Assembly: GCF_017877055.1 (NCBI RefSeq)
Contig: NZ_JAGIPG010000001.1
Coordinates: 1,550,001 to 1,614,000, forward strand
Reading direction: 5' to 3'
From: Neorhizobium galegae
GTDB lineage: Bacteria > Pseudomonadota > Alphaproteobacteria > Rhizobiales > Rhizobiaceae
DNA: 64,000 nt
In this document: piece by piece, positions 39,274-47,420 of the stretch
Layout: the number at the start of each line of letters is the position of its first letter
Position numbering within the stretch: position 1 is the stretch's first letter
Translations under genes and position numbers: made by a program
Notes under the pieces: generated by a model
Database searches by the model: none
What the model saw: the letters and a program-made list of their open reading frames with translations, nothing else
Told to the model about the DNA's origin: nothing

Positions 39274-40320
39274 CTATTTTCCTCTGAGGTAATCTTTGGC
39301 ACTCTGGTCGCTGCTCAGGACCTTATTCAATCTATCGAGAGCAAATGTTTTGAATCCTGGAGAGAGGTCCTTGACGTGTGTTTTGATCACGGCCGCTGTC
39401 TCAGCATCCTCCAAGGTCGCATGGATTTTCAACATGACCGCCATGTCGCGCCAATAAGGTGTCATAGATGCGGGAATGTCGGCGGCCGGTAACCCAAGTC
39501 GCAAAGCTTCCTCCACCCTAAGGAATTCACGGATGCTTTCCCAAGGGTCGCCTGCAGGCATAGGGACCATCGGCACGTCATCGAGATAGTGCTCGTTGAT
39601 ATAGCTTTGTGCCATCTTTCGTGGCTTCAGGTCTTCGGTGTCGTCATAGAGGTGGAGGCTGCCGACCGAATGGAAATAATGGCCGACGTCGTAACCGAGT
39701 TGGCGTGCTGCAATCTCTTGGAACATTGTAAATGAGAAAATGTCGTGTGGAAGGCCAAGGTAGGCATCATTGGACCGCATATGAGCTTCCAAATCCAGTA
39801 GTCCGTCCCTGACAACAAACTGCAGGCTGCAGGTGCAGGGTATATCCAGGCTGTCGCGTCTGACGTCGGCATTGGAAAGTAACTGGATCGTCGCGTTTCG
39901 CGATCCGGGCCGTTCCTTCAATGTATCGATCACCCGCTGCCACTCTGTACCGATTTTTACCTTATCTCCGACCTTGTATCGCCCGCGAATGCCAAACATC
40001 CGCTTTCCATATGCTCCGTTGAGCGTCGTCTTATCATCTGAAAACTCGTCGTACCGGTCGAGGTAATGCTTGATGAAAGGAAGGGCGTCGCTACCGGCGA
40101 GATACCAAGACATTTCGCCCAAGGCGCTGGTGATTTTGGAACGGCCGATTGAGCGACTGACACGCGCCCTGGGATTCTTCAGTTCAAGAAGAGCGCCGAA
40201 GATTTCCGTGCTAAAGCCTTTACGCGAGTAAACGCGTCGGTTCCGTTGATCATCGGAAAGGAGCTGCTGATATACCTGTCGCAGCAGGCCGTCGATGGTT
40301 TCTGCGGTGGCTGTGAACAA
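39274..40320 (-). CDS. Thymidylate-synthase homologue with dCMP-type active site (possible hydroxymethylase)
   Basis: This 348-residue thymidylate-synthase-fold protein has GEMSWYLAG, GAYGKRMF, the nucleophile in IPCTCSLQF (Cys162), MRSNDAYLGLP (Arg182, Ser183, Asp185) and HLY (His223, Tyr225). Two changes stand out. The pyrimidine-recognising Asn of ThyA (Asn177 in E. coli) is Asp193, the change that marks dCMP hydroxymethylases such as T4 gp42, and the His after the catalytic Cys is Thr. The Trp of the ThyA motif TIWDEW is Tyr90. This points to a dCMP (or CMP) hydroxymethylase or methylase rather than a normal ThyA. The start is TTG at 40320. It heads the operon with the pyrophosphorylase-like gene. 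Confidence 0.82.
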   Translation of the reverse strand: MFTATAETIDGLLRQVYQQLLSDDQRNRRVYSRKGFSTEIFGALLELKNPRARVSRSIGRSKITSALGEMSWYLAGSDALPFIKHYLDRYDEFSDDKTTLNGAYGKRMFGIRGRYKVGDKVKIGTEWQRVIDTLKERPGSRNATIQLLSNADVRRDSLDIPCTCSLQFVVRDGLLDLEAHMRSNDAYLGLPHDIFSFTMFQEIAARQLGYDVGHYFHSVGSLHLYDDTEDLKPRKMAQSYINEHYLDDVPMVPMPAGDPWESIREFLRVEEALRLGLPAADIPASMTPYWRDMAVMLKIHATLEDAETAAVIKTHVKDLSPGFKTFALDRLNKVLSSDQSAKDYLRGK

Positions 40321-40524
40321 GAGTGACCCGAATCAAGCGCCGTTAAACTTTAGCGATATTATATCCGTTGCTTTAAGATACTAGGGGTGGAAATGTCCGG
40401 TGAATAGGTCGGTGGGTTTACGGAGCCGCGCCTGTGGTGACGGTCAGCGCGAAGGTCCAATGAGACCGAGAACGCCCACGCTTTTTCGGTTGCCCCAATC
40501 GCAATGATCCATGCCAGAGAAGCA

Positions 40525-41316
40525 TCACTTTGCCGCGACGCCCGTCAACGGGCTGATGGTCTTTTGCATCTCGTCGACGAACATTTCGATCATCTGCGTC
40601 GCTTCCTCTTCTGCGGCCTTGACGTAAACGTCGCGCACAGAAAGGAGTCGCCTCATTTTTTCCTTCGGGTCGTCGGTCTTCTCGCCCGGCAGCAGCTCGG
40701 ACAGGTTGGCGAGAAGCCCCAACAAGTAGTCTTTGAGGTCTTCCTTCGTCGAGTCGTCCGTTGCGATCATCAAGTCGGCCAAGCGGGAGGTCATCGAGGG
40801 CCTCTCGTGCGCATGCACGACGCGATGCCTGTCGCGAAGACGCCAATCGAACTGCTTCTTGAAACGTTTCTCGAACTCTTTCGCGCGATTTTCACTCCCC
40901 AAACCCAAGTCCGTTGCAACATGATGCGCGAAGTCGAGGATATCCCCGCCTCGTTCGTGAATGACATACAGCTCATTCTGCCGCAAACTGTGGCTATGCA
41001 GTTGCCAAGCAGCGATCATTTCTAGTGAGCCCTTGTTCAGCTCTACGCGGTACTGCGTGATGAATGGGTAAATTCTTATGCGTTCGCAGTAGCTAAGGAC
41101 CTCCGAGGATACGAGCAGGGGCAAAGACCTAACCGTCGTGAATTTCTTCGCGCCATTTTCGCTTAAGCGCTTGGCAACCGACTTTCTGGTTGCCGAAGAT
41201 ACCAGCTGAGCCTCAGGAATATTGGCGGCATACTTTTCCAACACACCCTTCGACCAAAGCGAAATGGCTTGTACAGCCTCCTTTGTCACGAGCTTTGGAT
41301 CGTCTTCTTCCTGCAT
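40525..41316 (-). CDS. Uncharacterised helical protein with a HEPN-like motif
   Basis: I do not recognise this 263-residue protein by name. It is rich in charged helices. Around residues 159-175 it reads WRLRDRHRVVHAHERPSM, in which R163 and H168 fit the R-x4-6-H active-site pattern of HEPN ribonucleases, a fold common in antiviral and toxin systems. The C-terminal 70 residues form a long amphipathic helix (KMRRLLSVRDVYVKAAEEEATQMIEMF). ATG at 41316 follows GATGGAAC. It lies 204 bases upstream of the TS-like gene on the same strand and might belong to that system or stand alone. HEPN assignment is tentative. Confidence 0.65.
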   Translation of the reverse strand: MQEEDDPKLVTKEAVQAISLWSKGVLEKYAANIPEAQLVSSATRKSVAKRLSENGAKKFTTVRSLPLLVSSEVLSYCERIRIYPFITQYRVELNKGSLEMIAAWQLHSHSLRQNELYVIHERGGDILDFAHHVATDLGLGSENRAKEFEKRFKKQFDWRLRDRHRVVHAHERPSMTSRLADLMIATDDSTKEDLKDYLLGLLANLSELLPGEKTDDPKEKMRRLLSVRDVYVKAAEEEATQMIEMFVDEMQKTISPLTGVAAK

Positions 41317-41756
41317 GAGTGTTCCATCAAAAAATGAGTGGGAGCATACATCGACTTAGATGAAGGATTGGCTACCCGCTTTGTTCGGGGTAAGCGGTGT
41401 CCAGTTCGCACCCTTGCCAGTTGTCAGTCTACTCGCGCAAGCGAAGGAAGGTGAAGCCGGAAGTGATGACACCCGTGATAATGGTCCCGATGACCGTGCC
41501 CGTTATCGGGCCGACGTCGCCGGGTGAGGGATGTGCCGTCGATAGAGCCGCTGCATCGTCCTTCGAAGAGGCCTTGAAACTACGTTAATGCGGGTGGAAG
41601 GCGACAGCGATGCGAATTCGAACAATGCAAGGCGAGGATGCCCATCTCGCCGACGATTGCAGGGCTACATTCATGCAATCTGGCCTTGATTAACATCTTG
41701 TCCGCCTCAGCCGTAGAAGTAGTATCGGGCGTGCACGAGGAGCGAATCAATCCAAG
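41317..41756. other. Gap without a confident gene, upstream of the Gabija-type pair
   Basis: A 63-codon plus-strand frame here looks random. On the minus strand, 41,430-41,567 reads as a 46-codon frame without any start codon, ending in a hydrophobic glycine/isoleucine-rich segment (VGPITGTVIGTIITGVITSGF). It could be the remnant of a small membrane protein. Promoters for the divergent flanking genes must lie in this region. Confidence 0.3.
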
Positions 41757-43346
41757 ATGTCGATAGAGCGAGTGATCATCAGCAATTACCGAGCGCTGAA
41801 GGCAACCGAAGTAGTATTTGACGCCGAAGTCAACGTAGTCGTTGGCAACAACGAGGCCGGGAAATCTACCTTATTGGAAGCTATAAATCTTGCGTTGAAA
41901 TGCCAGCTTAATCGCAGGAATGCGCAGTACGAACTGCACCCTTTTTTGATCAACGCCGAAGCCATCGCGGATTTCGTCGCCGCACATAAATCTGGAAAGC
42001 CTACTGCGCCGCCCAAGGCGACCATAGAGGTGTTCTTTCGAATGGCCGACGAGGTCGCGGACCTGGTAGGGTCGATGAACAGCCGCAAAGCTGACGCGCC
42101 AGGTATTACGCTTACGATCAAGCTTGATGAGAATTTCCTGCCGGAGTATCGCGCATTTGTCAGCGATACAGACGTCTTGAACAGTATTCCAATCGAACTT
42201 TACGAAATCGAATGGATGGCGTTTTCTGGTGAGCCACTGACACCCCAAAAAATCCAGCTCAAGTCGGTTCTGGTCGATCCGAGTAACTCGCCGAATGCTT
42301 ACGCCGCAAATAAATACGTTTTGGACATCGTGCGTGATTATTTGACGAAGTCCCAGGCGGGCGAGTTGTCCCTGGCATATAGAACGATGCGAGATCGCTT
42401 CCAGGAAGACACACGCATCACGGCTTTGAATGAAGACCTCAAGGGGAAGCAGGGGGTCGTTTCCAGCAAGGTCCTATCGGTCGCGATGGACACGACAACC
42501 CGCTCAAGCTGGGAAACCGGCATCATGCCGCACTTGGATGACATTCCGTTTCCGCTAGTGGGAAAAGGCGAGCAAAACTCGGTAAAGATAAAGCTTGCCA
42601 TTGAAGCGGCCGAGAAATGCGGCGTGATCTTGATCGAAGAGCCGGAAAATCACCTTTCTCACACGAACCTTGGCAAGCTTGTCAGCCATCTTGCCGAGCG
42701 CTGCAAAGGGCGGCAACTCATCATCAGCACGCACAGCAGTTTCGTGTTGAACAGATTGGGCATTGACCATGTCCTTATGTTCAATGGTCGGACGGCAATC
42801 ACTCTCAATCATCTCGACCCGAAGACCAAGGCCTATTTCCAGCGGCTGCCGGGGCACGATACTTTGCGATTGATTCTGGCAAAGCGCTCCATTCTGGTTG
42901 AAGGTCCGTCGGACGACCTGATCGTTCAGATAGGATATCGGCAGCGCTATGGAAAGTTGCCCTTGGAAGACGGGGTGGAGGTCATTTCGGTTGGCACCTC
43001 ATTCAGCCGGTTCCTGGAGATCGCCCAACATCTAAAGCTGGACGTGGATGTCGTGCGCGATAACGACGGTGACGCCGCCGGGAAGAAGGCAGCATTCGCG
43101 AAATTCGAAAACGAAGACACGATTCATATCAACATTGACGACGACGATACGGCTCGAACCTTGGAGCCTCAACTTATCAAGGCGAACGGTCTCCCGAAGA
43201 TGAATCAAATGCTCGGTATCGAGTTCCCGGACACTGACCTGCTGTTAGAATATTGCACGAACAACAAAACCGAGGCAGCGTTGCTGCTTTATGAGCGGGC
43301 GAAGGACCTCAACATCCCGAAATACATTGCGAATGCCATTAGATAA
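41757..43346 (+). CDS. OLD-family ATP-dependent endonuclease, GajA-like (Gabija)
   Basis: This 529-residue protein has an ABC-type ATPase (IERVIISNYRAL, Walker A VVGNNEAGKSTLLEA at residues 28-42, LIEEPENHLSHTNLGKLV, D-loop region and ISTHSSFVLNRLG). A TOPRIM nuclease domain follows (ILVEGPSDDLIVQIG with the catalytic Glu, then VRDNDGDAAGKK). This is the class 2 OLD layout. In Gabija, GajA is a DNA-cutting enzyme that is released from inhibition when phage replication depletes nucleotides. The published Bacillus GajA is somewhat longer (about 578 residues). It overlaps the downstream helicase by 14 bases, which fixes the pair as one system. Confidence 0.88.
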   Translation: MSIERVIISNYRALKATEVVFDAEVNVVVGNNEAGKSTLLEAINLALKCQLNRRNAQYELHPFLINAEAIADFVAAHKSGKPTAPPKATIEVFFRMADEVADLVGSMNSRKADAPGITLTIKLDENFLPEYRAFVSDTDVLNSIPIELYEIEWMAFSGEPLTPQKIQLKSVLVDPSNSPNAYAANKYVLDIVRDYLTKSQAGELSLAYRTMRDRFQEDTRITALNEDLKGKQGVVSSKVLSVAMDTTTRSSWETGIMPHLDDIPFPLVGKGEQNSVKIKLAIEAAEKCGVILIEEPENHLSHTNLGKLVSHLAERCKGRQLIISTHSSFVLNRLGIDHVLMFNGRTAITLNHLDPKTKAYFQRLPGHDTLRLILAKRSILVEGPSDDLIVQIGYRQRYGKLPLEDGVEVISVGTSFSRFLEIAQHLKLDVDVVRDNDGDAAGKKAAFAKFENEDTIHINIDDDDTARTLEPQLIKANGLPKMNQMLGIEFPDTDLLLEYCTNNKTEAALLLYERAKDLNIPKYIANAIR

Positions 43347-44433
43347 CAAGATCATCCTGGCGTCCGCCGGAAGCGGTAAAACCTACGGATTGGTACAGGA
43401 AGCCAGTGCGGAAGACGCTTGCCGGAACGCTCTCGTAACGTACACAATCAGGGGGAAGGATGAGCTTGCCGGGAAAGCCTACGAACTTTTTGGTGCGATC
43501 CCGCCACACCTAACCGTTGGCACCTGGTACTCCTTCGTATTGAAGCATTTCGTTCGGCCCTATCAAAACCACTTGTTTGATCCGTGGGTCTCGCACATCC
43601 GTTTCGAGCGCATCCCGCTTGCCCTTCGAAAAATCCCCAAATCTAAGACTGGTCCATTCTATTTCGGAAAGGGCACGGGCATTTGGCAGGACCGCGTGAC
43701 AGATTTTGCCTGCCGGATCATAGAAAAAACTAACGGACTGCCCATCAAACGCCTCGAAGCGATCTTCCAACGGATATATTTTGATGAGGCTCAGGACCTG
43801 TCTGGTTGGGACCTTGAGCTGATCGAACATTTGCTTCGGTCGAAAATCAAAATCACATTGGTCGGCGATCATCGTCAGGCGACCTTCAAGACCAACGACA
43901 ACCCCAAAAACAAAAAGTTCGCTGGCAAGGACATTATCGGGATGTTCGAGCAGTGGGATCGAAAGAGGCTGGCATCGATTGAACATCAGACCCATTCCCG
44001 CCGGTGCAATCAGGCAATCTGCGACTTCGCCGACACTATTTTTCCAGACTGCCGCAAAACCAGGTCGCTGCAAGAGGTTCAAACCCCGCACGATGGTCTC
44101 TTCCTTGTTCGACTGTCAGACCTCCAGAACTATGTTGATACGTTTGGGCCGCAGCCGCTGCGATACGACCGCAGGCGCATCGTTGAATTCGGCAATCCAA
44201 TCAATTTTGGTGAGTCAAAGGGAATGACTTTCGACCGCACGCTGGTGTTTCCGCATGGACCCTACTTGAAGTTTCTGGGGTCCGGAAACCTCGCGGATGC
44301 CGGAAAGGAACTTGCAAGGATTTATGTTTCACTGACCAGAGCCAGATACAGCGTTGGCTTCGTCGTCCCCGACAACTTTCGGTCAAGCCTGCTACCGTTC
44401 TTTGAACCGATCATCGTGAAAGAGGCAGTTTGA
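43333..44433 (+). CDS. UvrD/PcrA-like helicase, GajB-like (Gabija)
   Basis: This 366-residue superfamily 1A protein starts MPLDNKIILASAGSGKTYGLV (Walker A at 10-17). It has motif II IYFDEAQDLSGWD, motif III LVGDHRQATF, the HSRRCNQAICDFAD segment, NFGESKGMTFDRTLVFP and motif VI IYVSLTRARYSVGFVV. It is short for a UvrD helicase and shorter than Bacillus GajB (about 494 residues), lacking most of the 1B/2B subdomains. It may thus sense DNA ends rather than unwind long stretches. The frame opens at 43291, but the ATG at 43333 begins at the Walker strand. It is the second gene of the Gabija-type pair. Confidence 0.86.
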   Translation: MPLDNKIILASAGSGKTYGLVQEASAEDACRNALVTYTIRGKDELAGKAYELFGAIPPHLTVGTWYSFVLKHFVRPYQNHLFDPWVSHIRFERIPLALRKIPKSKTGPFYFGKGTGIWQDRVTDFACRIIEKTNGLPIKRLEAIFQRIYFDEAQDLSGWDLELIEHLLRSKIKITLVGDHRQATFKTNDNPKNKKFAGKDIIGMFEQWDRKRLASIEHQTHSRRCNQAICDFADTIFPDCRKTRSLQEVQTPHDGLFLVRLSDLQNYVDTFGPQPLRYDRRRIVEFGNPINFGESKGMTFDRTLVFPHGPYLKFLGSGNLADAGKELARIYVSLTRARYSVGFVVPDNFRSSLLPFFEPIIVKEAV

Positions 44434-44689
44434 ATGGTTGCGCCAACCCACAATTATGACCTGTGCGTTGTAACTTTCACTAGGGCCGCTCATCGCTGCC
44501 GGTGGAGAGAGCGAAACCTGGGTCGACTACCTTTCAGTATCACGACAGGAACTGGACCATGATGCAGATGTTCTAGAGAGCCTTGCTCAACACAAGGTCA
44601 TAATCGACCGAGGTTTAGGAAACCTTGAGCACAGCTATGTCGGGGGCTGCGAATTTTGCGACGGTCATGCTGGCTGGGACAAGCGATGA
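44434..44689 (+). pseudogene. Possible frameshifted small gene after the Gabija pair
   Basis: An ATG directly follows the helicase stop and starts MVAPTHNYDLCVVTFT, which soon loses a coding look. A second frame from about 44483 continues GPLIAAGGESETWVDYLSVS and then LGNLEHSYVGGCEFCDGHAGWDKR before a stop at 44687-44689. It has no start codon of its own. Joined, the two would give a protein of about 85 residues with a CxxC near its end. A one-base shift near 44,480 would explain this. The call rests only on the look of the frames; it may equally be non-coding. Confidence 0.35.
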
Positions 44690-44783
44690 CTAAGATAAAC
44701 GCTGGCAGATGGCCACCGCCGCGTTTAATCCAGTATTGGCAAGTCAGGCCTGCTTGGGAACGAAGCTAGACAACTTAACAAAA

Positions 44784-45818
44784 TTAAAGAGAAACCTTCT
44801 CCCACTCGATTTTGAAACCGCTCGCTTGCATTTCCTTGGCAAGCTTTACACGCCAGGCACCATGATCGTCGAGGCGCTCCCAAACGAGCCCAACCACGTC
44901 TGATGGGATGTCCACCATATCTTTCATCAACGCGACGACGTTTTCGCGTCCGAGTGCCCCGATGAAGAATCCCCACTCTAAAATCACATTCTGACGTGCT
45001 CGGGGTTTAGCCTCTTCTCCGCTTAATCCACCGAAATCGTCTGGGGTGAGTAGCACTACCGCAAAATTCACGTTGCTGTGCTCGATAAACTTTTCAATGA
45101 CAGTCCGGCCTTTATTCGTCTGCTCATGCAAAATGATAGCCTCGAAGCCCAACCGCTCTATGAACCGAGCAACAGCTTCCTTCGGTGCCTCATCCCTCCC
45201 ATGGACGATGAACACCTTGCTCGGCACGAGCTTTTCGCCAGTCGAGGCATCAGACACTTTGCGGCTCTCCAAGAATAATCCTAACGCTTCGGTAGTGTTC
45301 TCGCTACGGGCGTCAGCTTCAGCGATGAAAGGGGCGGCCTCCTTGTAGTCCGACAATATCTGACCACGATACTGCTCGATGGCTCGCTGAAAATCTTGCC
45401 TCTCTCGCAATGTAACGTTGGGGATCGCGATGGTGGGACGGAAGCGCTTGTCCTCTTCGATAGCGCGATCAACTACGGCGTCCCAAAGATTTACTCCATC
45501 CGCCGTTCTCTCATCAGGATTTTGAAGTGCGAATTTCGCCAGAGAGTTTGCGCGGTCCATCAGGCCGCTGCCTTTTCCCGCATTTTCATCAGGCAGCCCG
45601 AACTCTATCAGTAGCCTTTCGAACCCCGAGTGACCAAGACTTTTCAAAATCTGTACAGCGGCAAGAAGTGTTTTACGCGGGTATTGCGAACCTGACACCG
45701 TTTCACTCTCCAGTGTTTCGGCGCAATCGTACAGCGACCTCAGTAGCTTGCAAGTGCAACCTTTTCGCTCCGCTTTGACCCTGCCGGTGGTTAGACATTC
45801 GTGAGTACCCTTAAACAC
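44784..45818 (-). CDS. TIR-like NADase/nucleotide-sensing protein (CAP12/Pycsar effector type)
   Basis: This protein of about 344 residues starts at GTG 45818 (start uncertain). The N-terminal 190 residues are helical and unassigned. Residues 201 to about 340 form the TIR domain of the CAP12/Pycsar-effector family (PF10137, as I recall it): KVFIVHGRDEAPKEAVARFIERLGFEAIILHE, then NFAVVLLTPDD, ARQNVILEWGFFIGALGRENVVAL with the likely catalytic Glu281, and GLVWERLDD. Such domains cleave NAD+ when activated by cyclic nucleotides in CBASS and Pycsar. No cyclase is present in this window, so it is a stand-alone effector or senses another signal. It is convergent with the Gabija pair. Confidence 0.82.
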   Translation of the reverse strand: MFKGTHECLTTGRVKAERKGCTCKLLRSLYDCAETLESETVSGSQYPRKTLLAAVQILKSLGHSGFERLLIEFGLPDENAGKGSGLMDRANSLAKFALQNPDERTADGVNLWDAVVDRAIEEDKRFRPTIAIPNVTLRERQDFQRAIEQYRGQILSDYKEAAPFIAEADARSENTTEALGLFLESRKVSDASTGEKLVPSKVFIVHGRDEAPKEAVARFIERLGFEAIILHEQTNKGRTVIEKFIEHSNVNFAVVLLTPDDFGGLSGEEAKPRARQNVILEWGFFIGALGRENVVALMKDMVDIPSDVVGLVWERLDDHGAWRVKLAKEMQASGFKIEWEKVSL

Positions 45819-45921
45819 AATCGGTCACATCACCAGAAGCGAACGTCCAGCGGCTGCAGGTCTTTTCTATCAAATGCGCGAGGATTTCGTAGAACTGTAG
45901 ACGAGACCGGGAGAGGACAGG

Positions 45922-46284
45922 TCAAGATCGGATGGTGATCGCCATTTCTGTGATCACGCCGCAAAAGCTGAGAAACCCGCACACAAAGAGAAATCCCCAG
46001 AACAGAGTTGCGCTCATCGAAAAACTTAGTTTCGATGTGTCCTCGCGTGACTCCGACGGTAGGATACTATTGATATCTGGGCGGAATTTTTGGCCGAGCG
46101 TATCAACAAAACGCCACCAGCAAACGTACAGGGGATAAGCAGCAAAAGCCATGACGATAAGTTTCGCTAAGGGCAGCAGAAAAAGAAGCGCTGGCTGGTA
46201 CGACGAAGGGTCCATGATTTCTATCGGTGATGAGGTCGGAAGATCGTAAGCGAGGTTGACGGCGATGCGTGATCGCTCGATCAT
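45922..46284 (-). CDS. Small two-helix membrane protein
   Basis: I do not recognise this 120-residue protein. It has two clear membrane segments (ALLFLLPLAKLIVMAFAAYPLYVCWW near residue 35 and FSMSATLFWGFLFVCGFLSFCGVIT near residue 95), separated by a polar loop. It lies 103 bases upstream of the TIR gene on the same strand, so it may be co-transcribed with it. Small membrane proteins often accompany immune effectors as membrane-acting partners, but nothing in the sequence shows this. Base composition is like the rest of the island. Confidence 0.6.
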   Translation of the reverse strand: MIERSRIAVNLAYDLPTSSPIEIMDPSSYQPALLFLLPLAKLIVMAFAAYPLYVCWWRFVDTLGQKFRPDINSILPSESREDTSKLSFSMSATLFWGFLFVCGFLSFCGVITEMAITIRS

Positions 46285-46297
46285 TTCCTTAGTGCGT

Positions 46298-46567
46298 ATG
46301 AGTTTAGAAATACCTTATTCCGCTATTTCCTTGCCGGACGGTGACGTCGTTTTGACTTCGAGTAGCAAAGACTTTTATGGGAGGACCGAAACCACGCAGG
46401 TTGCAAAAGAACTGCGAGCGCATTTCCTTTCGCTTGGCGGCAACTTCACCACAATGTCCGACGCGAGCTTCTGCGAATTCGCGTCCATCCTGATAGCCCG
46501 CCGCGATCACCTTGTTCGGCCGGTGGGTCACAGTTCGATGAAGAAATTGGAGCGAAATCCTGAGTAG
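46298..46567 (+). CDS. Small hypothetical protein
   Basis: This 89-residue frame begins MSLEIPYSAISLPDGDVVL. The upstream ATG at 46256 would overlap the divergent membrane-protein gene. It reads plausibly as a small soluble protein, but has no family that I know. Its last 40 bases overlap the end of the convergent phosphoesterase gene. No strong ribosome site is visible, so it may be a chance frame. Confidence 0.35.
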   Translation: MSLEIPYSAISLPDGDVVLTSSSKDFYGRTETTQVAKELRAHFLSLGGNFTTMSDASFCEFASILIARRDHLVRPVGHSSMKKLERNPE

Positions 46568-47340
46568 TCGCGTTCTTGTTGATAGCCAACGGGATTGCAG
46601 ACGATCCGCGTTTTGTCGAACATGTAGTCCCTGAATTTGTGAATATGACCATGAATCCAGAGAGATGGCCGCCGCCTCTCGATCAGATCGCTCAAATCGC
46701 TAGCGAACGCCGCATTCGTGATGTCGCCGAAAAACCTTGGATCGGAACTTTGCATAAGCGGTGCGTGATGCGTCAGCACAATCGTCCGCCCGTTAAAAGG
46801 CTTTCCTAACTCCTCGTCGATGAATGCACGGCTGGCACGATGGCGATCAAAGATTTCCTTGACCGTTACCATACCATTCTCGCCTGCTTGCCGCTCATCT
46901 GACCGAAAGATGCAGGAAAAATCCATCATTCTCGATGGGACGAGCCCAAAGGCTTTTGCTCTTCGTTCTTCGGGCGGAACGTGCTCGTCTTCGCCGACCG
47001 ACACGCAAAAGTCGGTCCATAAGGTTGCGCCGATGAAACGGCAATCGTTGAAAATGAGATTTTGGTTTTCGAGGAGGTGAACCCGCTTTCCCTCGATAAG
47101 ACGACGCGCTCGTTCGAGAGCAAAATCGATCCCACTGCCATAGTAGTCGTGGTTGCCCAAGATTAGGACCACTGGCATCCGAGGCTCGATGACGCGCAGC
47201 AAGAATGAGATGCTGTCATCAATCGCACCCGCGACGTCTCCAACGCAAACGCAGAGATCGGCGTCGGGAATTGCGAGGCGGTCACCTTTTAGGTCACGCA
47301 ATCTCGAATGATGGATATCACTTATGATCCAAGCACGCAT
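46528..47340 (-). CDS. Calcineurin-like metallophosphoesterase
   Basis: This 270-residue protein has the complete metal-binding set of the family: DIHHS (residues 8-12), GDVAGAIDD, LGNHDYYG, THHAPL and GHIHKF. These dinuclear metal enzymes hydrolyse phosphomonoesters, diesters or cyclic nucleotides. The subtype (not MRE11, not UDP-diacylglucosamine hydrolase) is not determined. Located among defence genes, it could degrade a signal nucleotide or modified nucleotides, but the sequence does not show that. It is separated by 80 bases from the FtsH-like gene upstream on the same strand and may share its operon. Confidence 0.85.
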   Translation of the reverse strand: MRAWIISDIHHSRLRDLKGDRLAIPDADLCVCVGDVAGAIDDSISFLLRVIEPRMPVVLILGNHDYYGSGIDFALERARRLIEGKRVHLLENQNLIFNDCRFIGATLWTDFCVSVGEDEHVPPEERRAKAFGLVPSRMMDFSCIFRSDERQAGENGMVTVKEIFDRHRASRAFIDEELGKPFNGRTIVLTHHAPLMQSSDPRFFGDITNAAFASDLSDLIERRRPSLWIHGHIHKFRDYMFDKTRIVCNPVGYQQERDYSGFRSNFFIEL

Positions 47341-47420
47341 ACTTTTCCTCGACTTATAGCACGCGATTGGGGGCCGCGCGGGACTACGCTGCGTGCCTTC
47401 GATCTAGTTTTCGACACGGG

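Noticed and set aside
41397..41588. 63-codon plus-strand frame
   Set aside because: No ribosome site, random composition; the opposite strand looks slightly more like coding sequence, but lacks a start.
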